Under the pieces are notes generated by a model. That model worked only from the letters and a program-made list of their open reading frames with translations, searched no databases and was not told the DNA's origin. The translations under genes and the position numbers were made by a program. A stretch of 64,000 bases of DNA from Mycolicibacterium moriokaense (GTDB taxonomy: Bacteria > Actinomycetota > Actinomycetes > Mycobacteriales > Mycobacteriaceae): contig NZ_AP022560.1 of NCBI RefSeq assembly GCF_010726085.1, forward strand, positions 4,774,001 through 4,838,000. The letters run 5' to 3'. The stretch's first letter is position 1. Every line of letters starts with the position of its first letter. Positions 44,233-53,304 of the stretch are shown piece by piece.

Positions 44233-45381
44233 TCAGAACACCCCGAGTTCCCGAAGGGTGTCGCCGTAGGTGTTGACATCGGCGGCGAAGAGTTGCGGCT
44301 GCTCGAACGCGGCGAAGTGCCCGCCGCGATCCTGCACGCTGTAATGCACCAGGTTGTAACGCTTTTCGGCCCAGACCCGCGGCGTCTGCAGGAGTTCATA
44401 CGGATAGACCGCGTAACCCGTCGGGACGTCCACGCGTCCCGTCCACTCACTCAGCGGCGAGTTTCCGGCCCGCTTGGCCTCGCAGTACAGCCGCGCCGCC
44501 GATGTCGCGGTGCCGGTGAGCCAGTACATCATCAGGTTGTCGATGAGGCGGTCGACGCGGATCGGCATGCCCTCGCGAATGTCGCACCACGCGTGGAACT
44601 TCTCCAGAATCCAGCCCGCCAGGCCGAGCGGCGAATCGTCGAGTCCGAAACCCAAGGAGTGCGGCCGTGTCGATTGGATCTCCATATAGGCCGTGCCGTC
44701 GGTGATGCGTTGGGCCGACGAGACGATCGCGGCCAGTTCGCTTTCCGACACCCCCGTCATCGCATCGGCGGGATCCCCGTCGAACGGGGCGAACAACATG
44801 TTGGTATGGATGGCGGCGACCTGCGGCGCATGGTGTTCGCCGAGGTGACGGACAACGAGCGCGCCCCAGTCCCCGCCCTGTGCGAGGTAGCGGTCGTAGC
44901 CGAGTTGAGCCATCACGTCGGCGACGGCGGCGGCGACCTTCGCTACGTCGATGCCTCGCTCCGTAGTTGGACCGGAGAATCCGTAGCCGGGCATAGAAAA
45001 CACGACGACGTGGAATCGCTCGCGCAGCATCGGAAGTGCGTCCAAGAACTCGATGATTGACCCCGGCCACCCGTGCACAAGCACCAGGGGTATCGCGTTC
45101 GGGTCGTCCGATCGCACATGCAGCAGGTGCACCCGCTGGCCGGCGGCCGTTGTCACGAACGACCCCCACCCGTTGAGCTCGGCTTCGGTTGCGCGCCACT
45201 CGTATCCGTCGCGCCACCGATCAACGATGGATCGGAGGAACCGCTGTTCCGTGCCGTAGTCCCACCCGCTGTCCGGCAATTCAGCTGGGAAGCGTGCTGA
45301 GTCAAGGCGGCGGCGCAGGTCGTCGAGGTCGGCCTCGGCGACGGTGATCGGGAACGGCGTCAGCGACTGTGCCGTGGTCAT
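44233..45381 (-). CDS. Epoxide hydrolase (EHN-type)
   Basis: A 382-residue epoxide hydrolase with the N-terminal EHN domain (about 1-110: FPITVAEADLDDLRRRLDSA and the WDYGTEQRFLRSIV segment) and an alpha/beta core. The catalytic set is visible: oxyanion LVHGWPGSIIEF, nucleophile Asp in AQGGDWGALV, and the His in QDRGGHFAAFE. It opens epoxides to diols. I use ATG 45381 (MTTAQS), which overlaps the Rieske stop in a TCAT/ATGA junction; the extension to 45498 is inside the upstream gene. In this operon an oxygenase, an epoxide hydrolase, an esterase and an SDR are adjacent. Confidence 0.85.
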   Translation of the reverse strand: MTTAQSLTPFPITVAEADLDDLRRRLDSARFPAELPDSGWDYGTEQRFLRSIVDRWRDGYEWRATEAELNGWGSFVTTAAGQRVHLLHVRSDDPNAIPLVLVHGWPGSIIEFLDALPMLRERFHVVVFSMPGYGFSGPTTERGIDVAKVAAAVADVMAQLGYDRYLAQGGDWGALVVRHLGEHHAPQVAAIHTNMLFAPFDGDPADAMTGVSESELAAIVSSAQRITDGTAYMEIQSTRPHSLGFGLDDSPLGLAGWILEKFHAWCDIREGMPIRVDRLIDNLMMYWLTGTATSAARLYCEAKRAGNSPLSEWTGRVDVPTGYAVYPYELLQTPRVWAEKRYNLVHYSVQDRGGHFAAFEQPQLFAADVNTYGDTLRELGVF

Positions 45382-46517
45382 TTTGCCCCATACCCGGCGG
45401 CGAGCGCCTGGTTCCGGACCGATGCCAGGTGATGCAGCAGAGCCTCGTTGCGGCCGAACACGACATGGTCGACGCCGGCTTCGAGACCGCGCTGACATGC
45501 CGCCGCCATCGGAAAGTCCTGGCCGTCGAGCACCTGGGCGGCGCCGTCGATTCCCATCTTGTACCAGGCCCGTTCCTCATCGGTGGTGATCTCTTTGGGC
45601 GCTGCGATGGAGAGGTGGATCACCGTCTCGCCGGGACTCTTCCCCGGGTATGCCCGTAGCATCTGCGACGTCCCAGGCGCCTCGATCAGCACACAGCTCG
45701 GGAACAATCCGTACACCACCGTGCCGAAGAACTGGTTCGGCCAGTCGACTTCCGGAACGTCCCGGTATTGCACGATGTCGCGGAACGGGAAGGCCCACCT
45801 GATGTTTCGGCCGTAGATGTCGTAGACGGAGTTGTTCGAAGCCAGCGGATCCAGGGTGTCGGCATGCACGTAGGGAAAGTGGTAGCCCTCGAAGTTCACG
45901 TCGACGGCGAGCTTCCAGTTGCATGCGATATCGAAGCGCCGGGTCTCCGCGTGGTGGTTGTGGTCGAACCCGTATTCCGACAACTGGTCCGCGATGCCGT
46001 CCAGCGCCGTCGACACGTCCACCTCGGCTGACAGTCCCACGACGATCAGGCCACCCTGCTCGCTGATCGGCAGCGGGATGAGACCGCGCTGCTCCAGGTC
46101 GGCTCCGGCGAACATCTTGCGGCCAGGTGTCCCCATGAGGCGACCATCCAGACCGTAGCTCCAGCCGTGGTAGGGACAGTTGAACATTCGCGCCGTGCCG
46201 CAGTCGTCGGCGACTTGCGCCCCGCGGTGGGCACAGCCGTTGATGAAGGCACGCAGCACGCCGTCCTTCCCTCGGACCACAAGCACGGGGACACCCATCA
46301 CATCCTTCGTCGTATACGACCCCGGCGACGCGACCTCACCCGTCCACCCGATGACGTGCGGAACGCTGCGCAACATCCGGAGGTCGGCTTCGAATCGTGC
46401 GTGGTCGACGTAGGTGTCGCGCGGCTCGCGCCAGACGTCGTCGGCGATATCGAGAGTGTCGTTTTCGAAGTGCTTGAGCACCCATCGAGTGAGCTCGAGA
46501 GCTTCTTGTCGTGGCAT
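45378..46517 (-). CDS. Rieske aromatic-ring-hydroxylating oxygenase, alpha subunit
   Basis: A 379-residue oxygenase. Rieske centre: INGCAHRGAQVADDC with NCPYHGWSYGLDG. The catalytic iron ligands are in DVNFEGYHFPYVHADTL, and the C-terminal part has QDFPMAAACQRGLEAGVDHV, as in many phenylpropionate/benzoate-type alpha subunits. The frame runs upstream through the esterase gene, so the start must be inferred: ATG 46517 follows GAGGTG by 4 bases; ATG 46529 overlaps the esterase stop (ATGA) and is the alternative. No reductase component is nearby. Confidence 0.87.
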   Translation of the reverse strand: MPRQEALELTRWVLKHFENDTLDIADDVWREPRDTYVDHARFEADLRMLRSVPHVIGWTGEVASPGSYTTKDVMGVPVLVVRGKDGVLRAFINGCAHRGAQVADDCGTARMFNCPYHGWSYGLDGRLMGTPGRKMFAGADLEQRGLIPLPISEQGGLIVVGLSAEVDVSTALDGIADQLSEYGFDHNHHAETRRFDIACNWKLAVDVNFEGYHFPYVHADTLDPLASNNSVYDIYGRNIRWAFPFRDIVQYRDVPEVDWPNQFFGTVVYGLFPSCVLIEAPGTSQMLRAYPGKSPGETVIHLSIAAPKEITTDEERAWYKMGIDGAAQVLDGQDFPMAAACQRGLEAGVDHVVFGRNEALLHHLASVRNQALAAGYGAK

Positions 46518-46525
46518 GGGACACC

Positions 46526-47428
46526 TCATGTGGTTTCGACGAGTGCCGCGCGCAGCGCACGGCACTGACTGGCGAAGAAACGTTGGGACACTGAAGCGTT
46601 CGCGGCGATGAGGTCGAACGCGTGGAAGGCTCCGGTGGCGATCTCCTCGTGCACCGGTACGCCTGCCTCTCGCAGGCGGGCGGCGTACGCGCGGCATTCG
46701 TCGTAGAAGAGGTCCTGCGTCCCGACGCCGATCCACGCCGGTGCCAGACCCGACAGGTCGGCCCTGCGTGCGGGCACCGCCGTCGCGGGATCGGCACCGG
46801 CGAGATACCACCGCCACGCGTGTTGGTTGTCGTCGGCGGTCCACATCACCCGCGGTCGGTCGCCGTTGACACCGGTGCGGTCGTCGAGCATCGGGTACAC
46901 CATCATCTGGAGTGCGAGTTGGACGTCGCCGCGATCGCGCACGAGTTGCGCGACCGCAGCGGCGAATCCGCCGCCCGCACTGGCCCCGCCGACGGCGATG
47001 CGCCCCGGATCGACCCAGGGCCTGCCTGCGAGCCAACACAGCGCGGCGTAGCAGTCCTCGACGGGCGTGGGATACGGGTACTCGGGAGCCAAACGATGCT
47101 CCACCGCCACGACGGTGGTGTCGGTGAAGTTGGCGAGCTTGCGGCAGAACCGATCCTCTTGTCCGGCAGTGCCCATCACCATTCCGCCGCCGTGGATCCA
47201 CAGCAGTGCGGGTCCCGGTTCACCGATTCCGGTCGGTCGGTGGATGCGTACCGTGACATCGTCGTTGACGTTGGCCACCTCGGCCCCGCGAATCCGGCCC
47301 ACCCGTCCGACCGCCTTCATCAGCGCCCGCGGCAGCGTCAGACCCCGTTGCAGCGCATAGCCTTTGGGGAGCACGCGGGCCGGCGTCCTGAGCTCCGGGT
47401 CGAATTGCGAGTAGTCGATGTCACCCAC
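46526..47428 (-). CDS. HSL-family esterase/lipase (alpha/beta hydrolase_3)
   Basis: A 300-residue hormone-sensitive-lipase-type esterase. Oxyanion LLWIHGGGMVMGTAG, nucleophile AVGGASAGGGFAAA, acid near VGTQDLFYDE and histidine in GAFHAFDLI are all present. It hydrolyses short- or medium-chain esters, as do mycobacterial Lip proteins of this group. Its start region overlaps the end of the truncated amidohydrolase by 8 bases, and its stop abuts the Rieske gene, so it is in the middle of the operon. Confidence 0.85.
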   Translation of the reverse strand: MGDIDYSQFDPELRTPARVLPKGYALQRGLTLPRALMKAVGRVGRIRGAEVANVNDDVTVRIHRPTGIGEPGPALLWIHGGGMVMGTAGQEDRFCRKLANFTDTTVVAVEHRLAPEYPYPTPVEDCYAALCWLAGRPWVDPGRIAVGGASAGGGFAAAVAQLVRDRGDVQLALQMMVYPMLDDRTGVNGDRPRVMWTADDNQHAWRWYLAGADPATAVPARRADLSGLAPAWIGVGTQDLFYDECRAYAARLREAGVPVHEEIATGAFHAFDLIAANASVSQRFFASQCRALRAALVETT

Positions 47429-47843
47429 CTCTCGCCAGCATCGGCTGCGCAGGCGCGGGGATCATGCGGCCCGCACGCAGGAAGCAGCCGGTGACATGCT
47501 CGCGCGGGATCGCTTCGACCCTGCCGAAGAGGTCACCCGCGTCGACCCCGTCGACGTGAACGGTCGAGGTCGAACACGATCCGATCACCACAGTGGTGAC
47601 GCCGTGGCGCAGCGATTCCGACAGCGCGGGACCGTTGAGCAGTTCGACGTCGTAATGCGTGTGAATGTCGATCAGACCCGGACTCACCCACTGGCCGGCG
47701 GCGTCGATTTCCTCGATGCCCTCGATCGGCTCCTCCGTCACCACCGCGACGTGGCCGTCCTTGATGCCGACGTTGCGTATCGCTGACGGTCCACCTGTGC
47801 CGTCGAAGTACCGGCCGTTCCTGATCACCACGTCGAAGCTCAT
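47421..47843 (-). pseudogene. Truncated D-aminoacylase-type amidohydrolase (N-terminal fragment)
   Basis: Only 140 codons remain of a protein that is normally 550-600 residues. The fragment begins well (FDVVIRNGRYFDGTG, PGLIDIHTHYDVELLNGP, TTVVIGSCSTSTVHVDGVDA, GRVEAIPREHV) with the first metal motif H-x-H. After residue about 120 it turns into unrelated sequence (CFLRAGRMIPAPAQPML) and stops. The rest of the barrel, including the catalytic Asp and other metal ligands, is absent. A large deletion, perhaps together with decay of the divergent hydrolase, explains this. Its promoter may now drive the esterase-Rieske-epoxide hydrolase operon. Confidence 0.8.
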
Positions 47844-47879
47844 GGGTTACCCCTCCACCGTCGGGCCGTGGCCATCACA

Positions 47880-47901
47880 ATACACTTATCAATTACTGTA
47901 T
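47880..47901. promoter_or_regulatory. Imperfect 22-bp palindrome in divergent promoter region
   Basis: ATACA (47880-47884) and TGTAT (47897-47901) are perfect arms, and the interior continues with partial symmetry (8 of 11 positions pair). It lies in the 67-base AT-rich gap between the two decayed divergent genes, and may still be an operator for the minus-strand operon. Confidence 0.4.
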
Positions 47902-47910
47902 GGTCAAGAA

Positions 47911-48481
47911 ATGGCCGAGCCGGAAGCGGTCGAGTTCGAACTCCCCCATCTGCGGATGACCGCTCTGGCCTGGGGCCAGGACGACGGCAGGCTCGCACTG
48001 CTAGTCCACGGCTTCCCCGACAGTGCCCACAGTTGGGCGTCTTCTGGCACCCATGTTGGCGGCCACGGGATTTCGTGTCGTAGCACCCTTCACCCGCGGC
48101 TATGCACCGACGGGACCCGCACCCGACGGCGACTACCACCTGGGTGCACTCATGTCCGATCTCATCGACCTGCATAAGCAGCTCGACGGCCGGGCCGATG
48201 CGGTGCTGATCGGGCACGACTGGGGGTGCTTCACGGCCAACGGACTCGCGGCGTACCCCGGGTCGCCGTTCGGCGCATACGTCTCGATGGCGCGCACGCC
48301 TGTGCTGGTGCTGCACGGCGAGCAGGACGGCGCGGTTCAGGTCGGCTACCTCGACGGGGTGATCGATGCTCCCCCGCCAGGCAGCCGGGTCCAAACCATC
48401 CCGGGCGCTGGGCATTTCCTGCAGGTGGACCAACCCGAGGCGGTATGTGCGGCGATCCTCGGCTACCTCGGGATCGACTGA
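47911..48481 (+). pseudogene. Frameshifted, internally deleted alpha/beta hydrolase
   Basis: From ATG 47911 the first frame gives AEPEAVEFELPHLRMTALAW, ALLVHGFPDSAHSW (oxyanion) and then derails near 48035. The continuation, GFRVVAPFTRGYAPTGPAPD, VLIGHDWGCFTANGLAAYPG (nucleophile elbow), lies in another frame. After GAYVSMA about 90 residues of the cap region are missing, and the sequence jumps to TPVLVLHGEQDGAVQ and the histidine motif PGAGHFLQVDQPE. The combined length is about 190 residues against 280-300 expected. It is a pseudogene with at least one frameshift and one deletion. Confidence 0.8.
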
Positions 48482-48493
48482 TGTTGTTTCGGC

Positions 48494-49519
48494 TCAGACG
48501 GTCAGCGCGACCTTGACGCAGTCCGCGGTGCGTGCCGCGACGGCGGTGTAGGCGGCGGGCGCATCGGTCAGCGGCATGGTGTGGGTGAAGATGCCGCTGA
48601 CGTCGAGACGGCCGGACTGAAGCAGCGGTACCAGTTCGGGCCACGTGCGCTGCACCGGTGCCGTCGTCATCCGCAGGGTGATGCTGCGAATCAGGCTGAT
48701 CGTCGCGGGGAATGGAAACGGATCGAGGTTGTGGACGCCGACCACCGAAACGGTGCCGCCCGCCCGGACCAGATTGAGGGCGTCCGACATCGATGCGTCG
48801 CTTCCGACGGCGTCGATGACCGAAGCCGCGCCTCTCCCGTCTGTCGCGTCTAGAACCGCCTGCAGCGCAGGCGGTTCCACCGACGTGGCTCCCAGCCGTT
48901 CCGCACGGAGACGACGGCCCTCGACGGGATCGACAGCGAAGACAGTTCCTGCGCCGAGCGTCAGAGCACTTTGGACCGCGCACAGGCCGACCGCACCGAG
49001 ACCGAGGACCACCACCGTGCCGCCCGGCGGGAAGTCGGCCCGCTGAGCGGCCGCCCATCCCGTGGCGAGGTTGTCCGTCAGGAGTAGCGCCTCCTCGGTG
49101 TCGATGTCGTGGGGCAGACGCAGCAGCTGGAAGTCCGCGGCCGGCACCGCCAGCAGTTCCGATTGCGCGCCGCCGAGTTCACCCGCGCCGAAGATCCGTG
49201 GGCCGCCGACGCATGTCACCGGATCGCGGGTGGCGCACCCCACGCAGGACCCGCAGCCGGCGACAGATGAGACGAGCACCTCGTCGCCCACCGCGAATGT
49301 CCTGACGTCGGGCCCGACCTCGACGATGGTGCCGACCGCCTCGTGGCCGAGCGCCACCGGCGCGCCAAGAGGGTAATCACCTTCGTAGAAGTGCAGATCC
49401 GAACCGCAGATCGCCGCGGTACTCACCTCGATCACCGCGCCGCCGGCGCCGGGCAGAGCCGGGTCGGGCAGCGTCTCCACCCGGACTTGCCCCGGGGTAT
49501 CGATCACCACGCTCTTCAT
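48494..49519 (-). CDS. Zinc-dependent medium-chain alcohol dehydrogenase
   Basis: A 341-residue MDR-family dehydrogenase. Catalytic zinc site: ICGSDLHFYEGDY and ALGHEAVGTIVEVG; structural zinc Cys cluster: GCGSCVGCATRDPVTC; Rossmann motif VVVLGLGAVGLCAVQ followed by the acidic VFAVDPVEGRRL, which favours NAD. It oxidises a secondary or primary alcohol, in line with the neighbouring Baeyer-Villiger monooxygenase that needs a ketone: alcohol to ketone to ester or lactone is a plausible sequence. ATG 49519, 72 bases downstream of the monooxygenase stop on the same strand. Confidence 0.85.
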   Translation of the reverse strand: MKSVVIDTPGQVRVETLPDPALPGAGGAVIEVSTAAICGSDLHFYEGDYPLGAPVALGHEAVGTIVEVGPDVRTFAVGDEVLVSSVAGCGSCVGCATRDPVTCVGGPRIFGAGELGGAQSELLAVPAADFQLLRLPHDIDTEEALLLTDNLATGWAAAQRADFPPGGTVVVLGLGAVGLCAVQSALTLGAGTVFAVDPVEGRRLRAERLGATSVEPPALQAVLDATDGRGAASVIDAVGSDASMSDALNLVRAGGTVSVVGVHNLDPFPFPATISLIRSITLRMTTAPVQRTWPELVPLLQSGRLDVSGIFTHTMPLTDAPAAYTAVAARTADCVKVALTV

Positions 49520-49591
49520 CGGTAGTCGCCTTTCTGGTCAGCGTCGACGGCGGATGTGCGACCTTGCCGGCCGCGATCGAGCCATACTCGG

Positions 49592-51592
49592 CTACGGCCG
49601 CAGTTCGTAGTCCGCGGCATTCGGGCGGTTGGTCCATCTCCAATAGTCGAAGATGCGGAACCCGTACAGAGTAGGCACCTCTCCGGCGGCGTTCTTGTAG
49701 TAGCTACTCGTGATCGCCGGGTGGCTGTACACCATCTGCTTCAGCCGCTCCTGGGCGCGCCGGTGGTAGTCGTCGCACACGTCCGCCCGTACGGTGGCCG
49801 AGCCGAATCCGCCCGCCACGATCATGTCGATGCAGCCCATGATGTAGCGCATCTGGCATTCCGAGTTGTAAATGATGCTCGCGCCGTTGACGCCGTTGGT
49901 GCCCGGCCCGTACATGCAGAAGAAGTTCGGAAAGCCAGGCACGGTGATGCCGAGGTAGGCGTACGGGGAATCGCCCCACGCGCTGTTGAGTTCGATCCCG
50001 TCGAGGCCGCGGACGTTGATGGGACCGAGCTGGTGGTTGACGTCGAAGCCGGTGGCCCAGATGAGGACGTCCGCAGGCCGGTGTACGCCGTCGACAGTGG
50101 TCACCCCGGCGGGGGTCACCTCGGCGATGCCGTCGGTGATGAGCTCGACATCGTCGCGCTGCAGCGTCTTGAGCCAGGTTCCGTTGTCCTGCAAGGTCCG
50201 TTTGCCCATCGGCGGGTATTTCGGCGTGACCTTGTCCAGCAGTTCCTCGTCGTCGCAGAAGGCCCGCATCCACGCGATGAACATCTCGCGGATGGCGTGG
50301 TTCGACGCGTTGCACGAGAGGCCACCGTTATCCCAGTCCGGGTCGATCCTGACCTGCTCGTCGAGGGCGTCGGCGATCGGCCACCAGGAGACGAACCGCA
50401 GCCACCGCCCGTAGTACGGGAGATGCCGGATCGCCCAGCGGACCCCGTCCGGAATGGCGTCGTGATACATCGGATTGGGCGCCATCCACTGGGGCGTGCG
50501 CTGATAGACGTCGACGTGGCTGGTCGTGTCCGCGATCGCGGGTACGAGTTGAAATCCGCTGGCGCCCGCACCGATGACCGCGACCCGCTTCCCCGCCAGA
50601 TCGACATCGTCGCGCCAGTCCGCGGTGTGGAAGGATGGGCCACGGAAGTCGCTGGCGCCCTTGATGTCTGGGATCACCGCGTTGCTGAACTGACCGACGG
50701 CACAGATCAGCGCGCGGGAGGTGAGCTCTTCGGTGCCGCCATCGGCGCCGGTGATGGTCACCCGCCAGGTCGCCGATTCGTCGTCCCACACCGCGCCAGT
50801 CACCGCGGTGTCGAAGCGCACGTGCGGGACGATCTCGTGGCGCGCCGCGACGTCCCGGAGGTACTGCAGGATCTCGGGCTGCTCGGAGTAGTAGTGGGTC
50901 CAGTGGTCGGTCGGCTCGAACGAGTAGGCGTAGTACTGATTCGCGATGTCGACGCGGCATCCCGGATAGCGGTTGGCCAGCCAGGTTCCGCCCACCTCCG
51001 ACTGCTTTTCGATGATCGTGAACGGCGCACCTGCCGCCTTGAGTTTGATCCCGGCCAACAGGCCTGCTTCACCGCACCCGATGACGACCACGGGGAAGTC
51101 GGCGCGCTTATCGGGCGTCGACGCAAGCTCCGGTCCACACTGATCGGCGTCGCTGAAGCGGAGATCTGCCGCGACGTAGTCGACGTGCTCCTCAGTGACC
51201 GTTCCCGCGGACATCACGTCGAACATCACCCGCATCTGCTGGGCATCGGGGACGAACGGCGGCGGGCAACCACGGTCGCGATAGTCGCGGATGACATCGA
51301 AGGCGCGCTTGCGCACCAGCTCCTTGTCGGGCTCGCTCATGCCGCCCTGGAGGTCCATTGCGATGAGCATGTAGGGCCCGGGAAGCTCCTCCAGCAGCCC
51401 CATGTCGCCGGTCATGTGCACCATCGACATCAGCAGCGCGGGCACGCTGGCCTGCTCGACGGCGTCTCGAATCACGTCGTCGGAGTCGTCGAACGGCAGC
51501 CCCAACAACGGGTTCGCGGTGTCCCAGGTGGTGGTGTCGCCTACCGAAGTGTGACCCATCGCCTCACCATACATAGACCATCCGCTGACCAT
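49592..51592 (-). CDS. Baeyer-Villiger monooxygenase (HAPMO-like, long N-terminal extension)
   Basis: A flavoprotein of about 650-666 residues that inserts oxygen next to a ketone using NADPH and FAD. Two Rossmann motifs, VVVIGCGEAGLLAG (about 165) and VAVIGAGASGFQLV (about 340), flank the type I fingerprint FRGPSFHTADW, in which the Pro/Asp normally after the Trp is an Arg. Residues about 15-150 are the extra N-terminal domain found in 4-hydroxyacetophenone-monooxygenase-type enzymes. Start uncertain: ATG 51592, 51574 or 51559; none has an ideal ribosome site, and 51592 could be leaderless. Divergent from the PF10118 gene, with a perfect palindrome in the 54-base gap. Confidence 0.85.
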   Translation of the reverse strand: MVSGWSMYGEAMGHTSVGDTTTWDTANPLLGLPFDDSDDVIRDAVEQASVPALLMSMVHMTGDMGLLEELPGPYMLIAMDLQGGMSEPDKELVRKRAFDVIRDYRDRGCPPPFVPDAQQMRVMFDVMSAGTVTEEHVDYVAADLRFSDADQCGPELASTPDKRADFPVVVIGCGEAGLLAGIKLKAAGAPFTIIEKQSEVGGTWLANRYPGCRVDIANQYYAYSFEPTDHWTHYYSEQPEILQYLRDVAARHEIVPHVRFDTAVTGAVWDDESATWRVTITGADGGTEELTSRALICAVGQFSNAVIPDIKGASDFRGPSFHTADWRDDVDLAGKRVAVIGAGASGFQLVPAIADTTSHVDVYQRTPQWMAPNPMYHDAIPDGVRWAIRHLPYYGRWLRFVSWWPIADALDEQVRIDPDWDNGGLSCNASNHAIREMFIAWMRAFCDDEELLDKVTPKYPPMGKRTLQDNGTWLKTLQRDDVELITDGIAEVTPAGVTTVDGVHRPADVLIWATGFDVNHQLGPINVRGLDGIELNSAWGDSPYAYLGITVPGFPNFFCMYGPGTNGVNGASIIYNSECQMRYIMGCIDMIVAGGFGSATVRADVCDDYHRRAQERLKQMVYSHPAITSSYYKNAAGEVPTLYGFRIFDYWRWTNRPNAADYELRP

Positions 51593-51603
51593 ACGCTCTT
51601 TGA

Positions 51604-51613
51604 AATACGTATT
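51604..51613. promoter_or_regulatory. Palindrome in the BVMO/PF10118 divergent region
   Basis: AATACGTATT is a perfect 10-bp palindrome in an AT-rich patch of the 54-base gap between divergent starts. The TetR encoded at 52627-53301, second gene on the plus side, is a candidate to bind here. Confidence 0.4.
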
Positions 51614-51646
51614 GTCATCGCGTCGCGGCCGGGCTACCGTCGATGA

Positions 51647-52570
51647 ATGACGGATCTGCAGGTGCGACGCGTGCGGTTCGATCTCGCCGGAGACGACGTG
51701 CCGTTCAACTGGCATCCGCAGCGCCCGGCATTCGCCATGCAGTGCAACCTCATCACGTTCTTCGCGCCGGGTTTCGAGAAGTTCATCGTCGACGCCACCC
51801 GCGAGGCGATTCCGCTGATGCGTGACCCCAAACAGGCTGAGGAGGCCAACGCCTATCTGCGCCAGGAGGCTCAGCATTCGGCGGCGCATATGAGTCACTT
51901 CCGTGCCCTCGCCCGACGCTGGCCGGGGCTATCGGAGACGCTGGACGAGGTCGTAGCCTCCTACGACCGGCTCACCGCCACAAAGCCTTTGGCGTGGCGG
52001 CTCGCCTATACCGCCGTCATCGAGAACACCTTCACGCCGTACTTCAAGGTGTTCCTCGACCACGAGGACAAGTTGTTCGAACCCGGTGACGAACGCGTGG
52101 CATCGCTGTTTCTCTGGCACTTCGTCGAGGAGATCGAGCATCGCAGCTCCGCACTGATGGTCTACGACGCGGTACACGGCGACTTTCCCTACCGAGTACG
52201 GACGATCGGAGGCGTCGTCAAGCACATCGGTGAGATCCTCGCGATCGTCTCCCGCGGTTTCCAGAAGCATGTACCGGTGGCCGACGGTGGCAAATTCGGT
52301 CGGCTGATTCCGAACGGATTGTCACCGCGATCCTTGCTTGCCGCCACACGCGCCGCCCGCGAGCTCACCGACCCTGGCCAAGCGACGTACGCCGGTGTGC
52401 CCAGGCGCGAACTACTCGCCATGCTGGTCGGGCTGGTGCGATCCCAAGGCCCAAGCCACGACCCCACGTACGAAAAGCTGCCGGCCTTCGCGGGGCGGTG
52501 GTTCGATCGCTACGAAGAGGAACCGAAGTGCGCGGCCCGCTGGTACTCGGTCGGCGCGGCCAGCGGCTAG
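51647..52570 (+). CDS. PF10118-type putative metal-dependent hydrolase
   Basis: A 307-residue helical protein of the Metal_hydrol family. Conserved carboxylate/His stretches suggest a ferritin-like di-metal site: YLRQEAQHSAAHMSHF, YTAVIENTFTPYF and WHFVEEIEHRSSALMVYDAV. The HPQRPAFAMQCNLITFF start is typical. Mycobacterial members often sit beside monooxygenases and TetR regulators; their reaction is not established. ATG 51647 lies 54 bases from the monooxygenase start and is followed by a TetR gene. Confidence 0.8.
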   Translation: MTDLQVRRVRFDLAGDDVPFNWHPQRPAFAMQCNLITFFAPGFEKFIVDATREAIPLMRDPKQAEEANAYLRQEAQHSAAHMSHFRALARRWPGLSETLDEVVASYDRLTATKPLAWRLAYTAVIENTFTPYFKVFLDHEDKLFEPGDERVASLFLWHFVEEIEHRSSALMVYDAVHGDFPYRVRTIGGVVKHIGEILAIVSRGFQKHVPVADGGKFGRLIPNGLSPRSLLAATRAARELTDPGQATYAGVPRRELLAMLVGLVRSQGPSHDPTYEKLPAFAGRWFDRYEEEPKCAARWYSVGAASG

Positions 52571-52626
52571 CGCGACTGTGCGCCGCGATACCGCCGATAT
52601 GATCGCGGCATGCAGGTGAGCGAGTA

Positions 52627-53301
52627 ATGGTTCGCAGCCACGGCTGGTCGGGTAACACGCCCACCTCGGACGAGGAGGCGATCACCCGGATCCTCGACGC
52701 GGCCGACGAGATCATTGCCGAGCGCGGCTCCGCGATGCGGATCGCCGACGTCGCCCGGTCGCTGGGTGTCACCCGTCAGACGGTGTACCGCTATTTTCCG
52801 GGCACCGAAGCGCTGCTGCTCGCCACGGCCATGCGGTCCGGCGACGGCTTCCTCGAACAACTGGCCAATCATGTTCGCGGTGAGACCGACCCGGTGACCG
52901 CGATCATCGAGGGCCTTGCGTTCGCGATCGAGCACCTGTCAAAAGATGAGCGCATCGGTTTCATCATGACCAAGCGATCCCGCGGCGAGGTCGCCCACAC
53001 GCTCACCTCCGACACAGCGCTGGCATTCAGTCTCTCGATGCTTCATCGATACGAGGTTGACTGGGAGGCAAACGGTTTCGATGAAGACGACCTCAGCGAA
53101 CTGGCCGAGTACCTGCTTCGGGTGCTGCACTCCTTCCTGGTCGACCCTGGCCAGGCCCCGCGCGAGGGCGACGCCCTGCGCAGGTTTTTGGCTCGGTGGA
53201 TCGGTCCGGCGGTCATCTACCCTCGCTTCGCCGATGCGATGGGCGCGCTGACCAAAGTCGCTGCGCCGCCGTCACGGTCGCGGCGCCGTTCCGCGTCCTG
53301 A
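52627..53301 (+). CDS. TetR-family regulator
   Basis: A 224-residue TetR. HTH: MRIADVARSLGVTRQTVYRY then FPGTEALLLATAM. The C-terminal domain has the acidic loop EANGFDEDDLSELAEYLLRV. ATG 52627 is preceded by CAGGTGAGCGAGTA, which gives a usable ribosome site. Position behind PF10118 and near the BVMO and alcohol dehydrogenase suggests that it controls this ketone-oxidation module. Confidence 0.83.
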   Translation: MVRSHGWSGNTPTSDEEAITRILDAADEIIAERGSAMRIADVARSLGVTRQTVYRYFPGTEALLLATAMRSGDGFLEQLANHVRGETDPVTAIIEGLAFAIEHLSKDERIGFIMTKRSRGEVAHTLTSDTALAFSLSMLHRYEVDWEANGFDEDDLSELAEYLLRVLHSFLVDPGQAPREGDALRRFLARWIGPAVIYPRFADAMGALTKVAAPPSRSRRRSAS

Positions 53302-53304
53302 CCA

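Noticed and set aside
46526..47201. Rieske protein of 607 residues starting at 47201
   Set aside because: The first 228 codons are an out-of-frame reading of the HSL esterase gene; the conserved Rieske protein starts at 46517 (or 46529).
49556..51646. 696-codon plus-strand frame
   Set aside because: Antisense of the Baeyer-Villiger monooxygenase, whose cofactor motifs are unmistakable.
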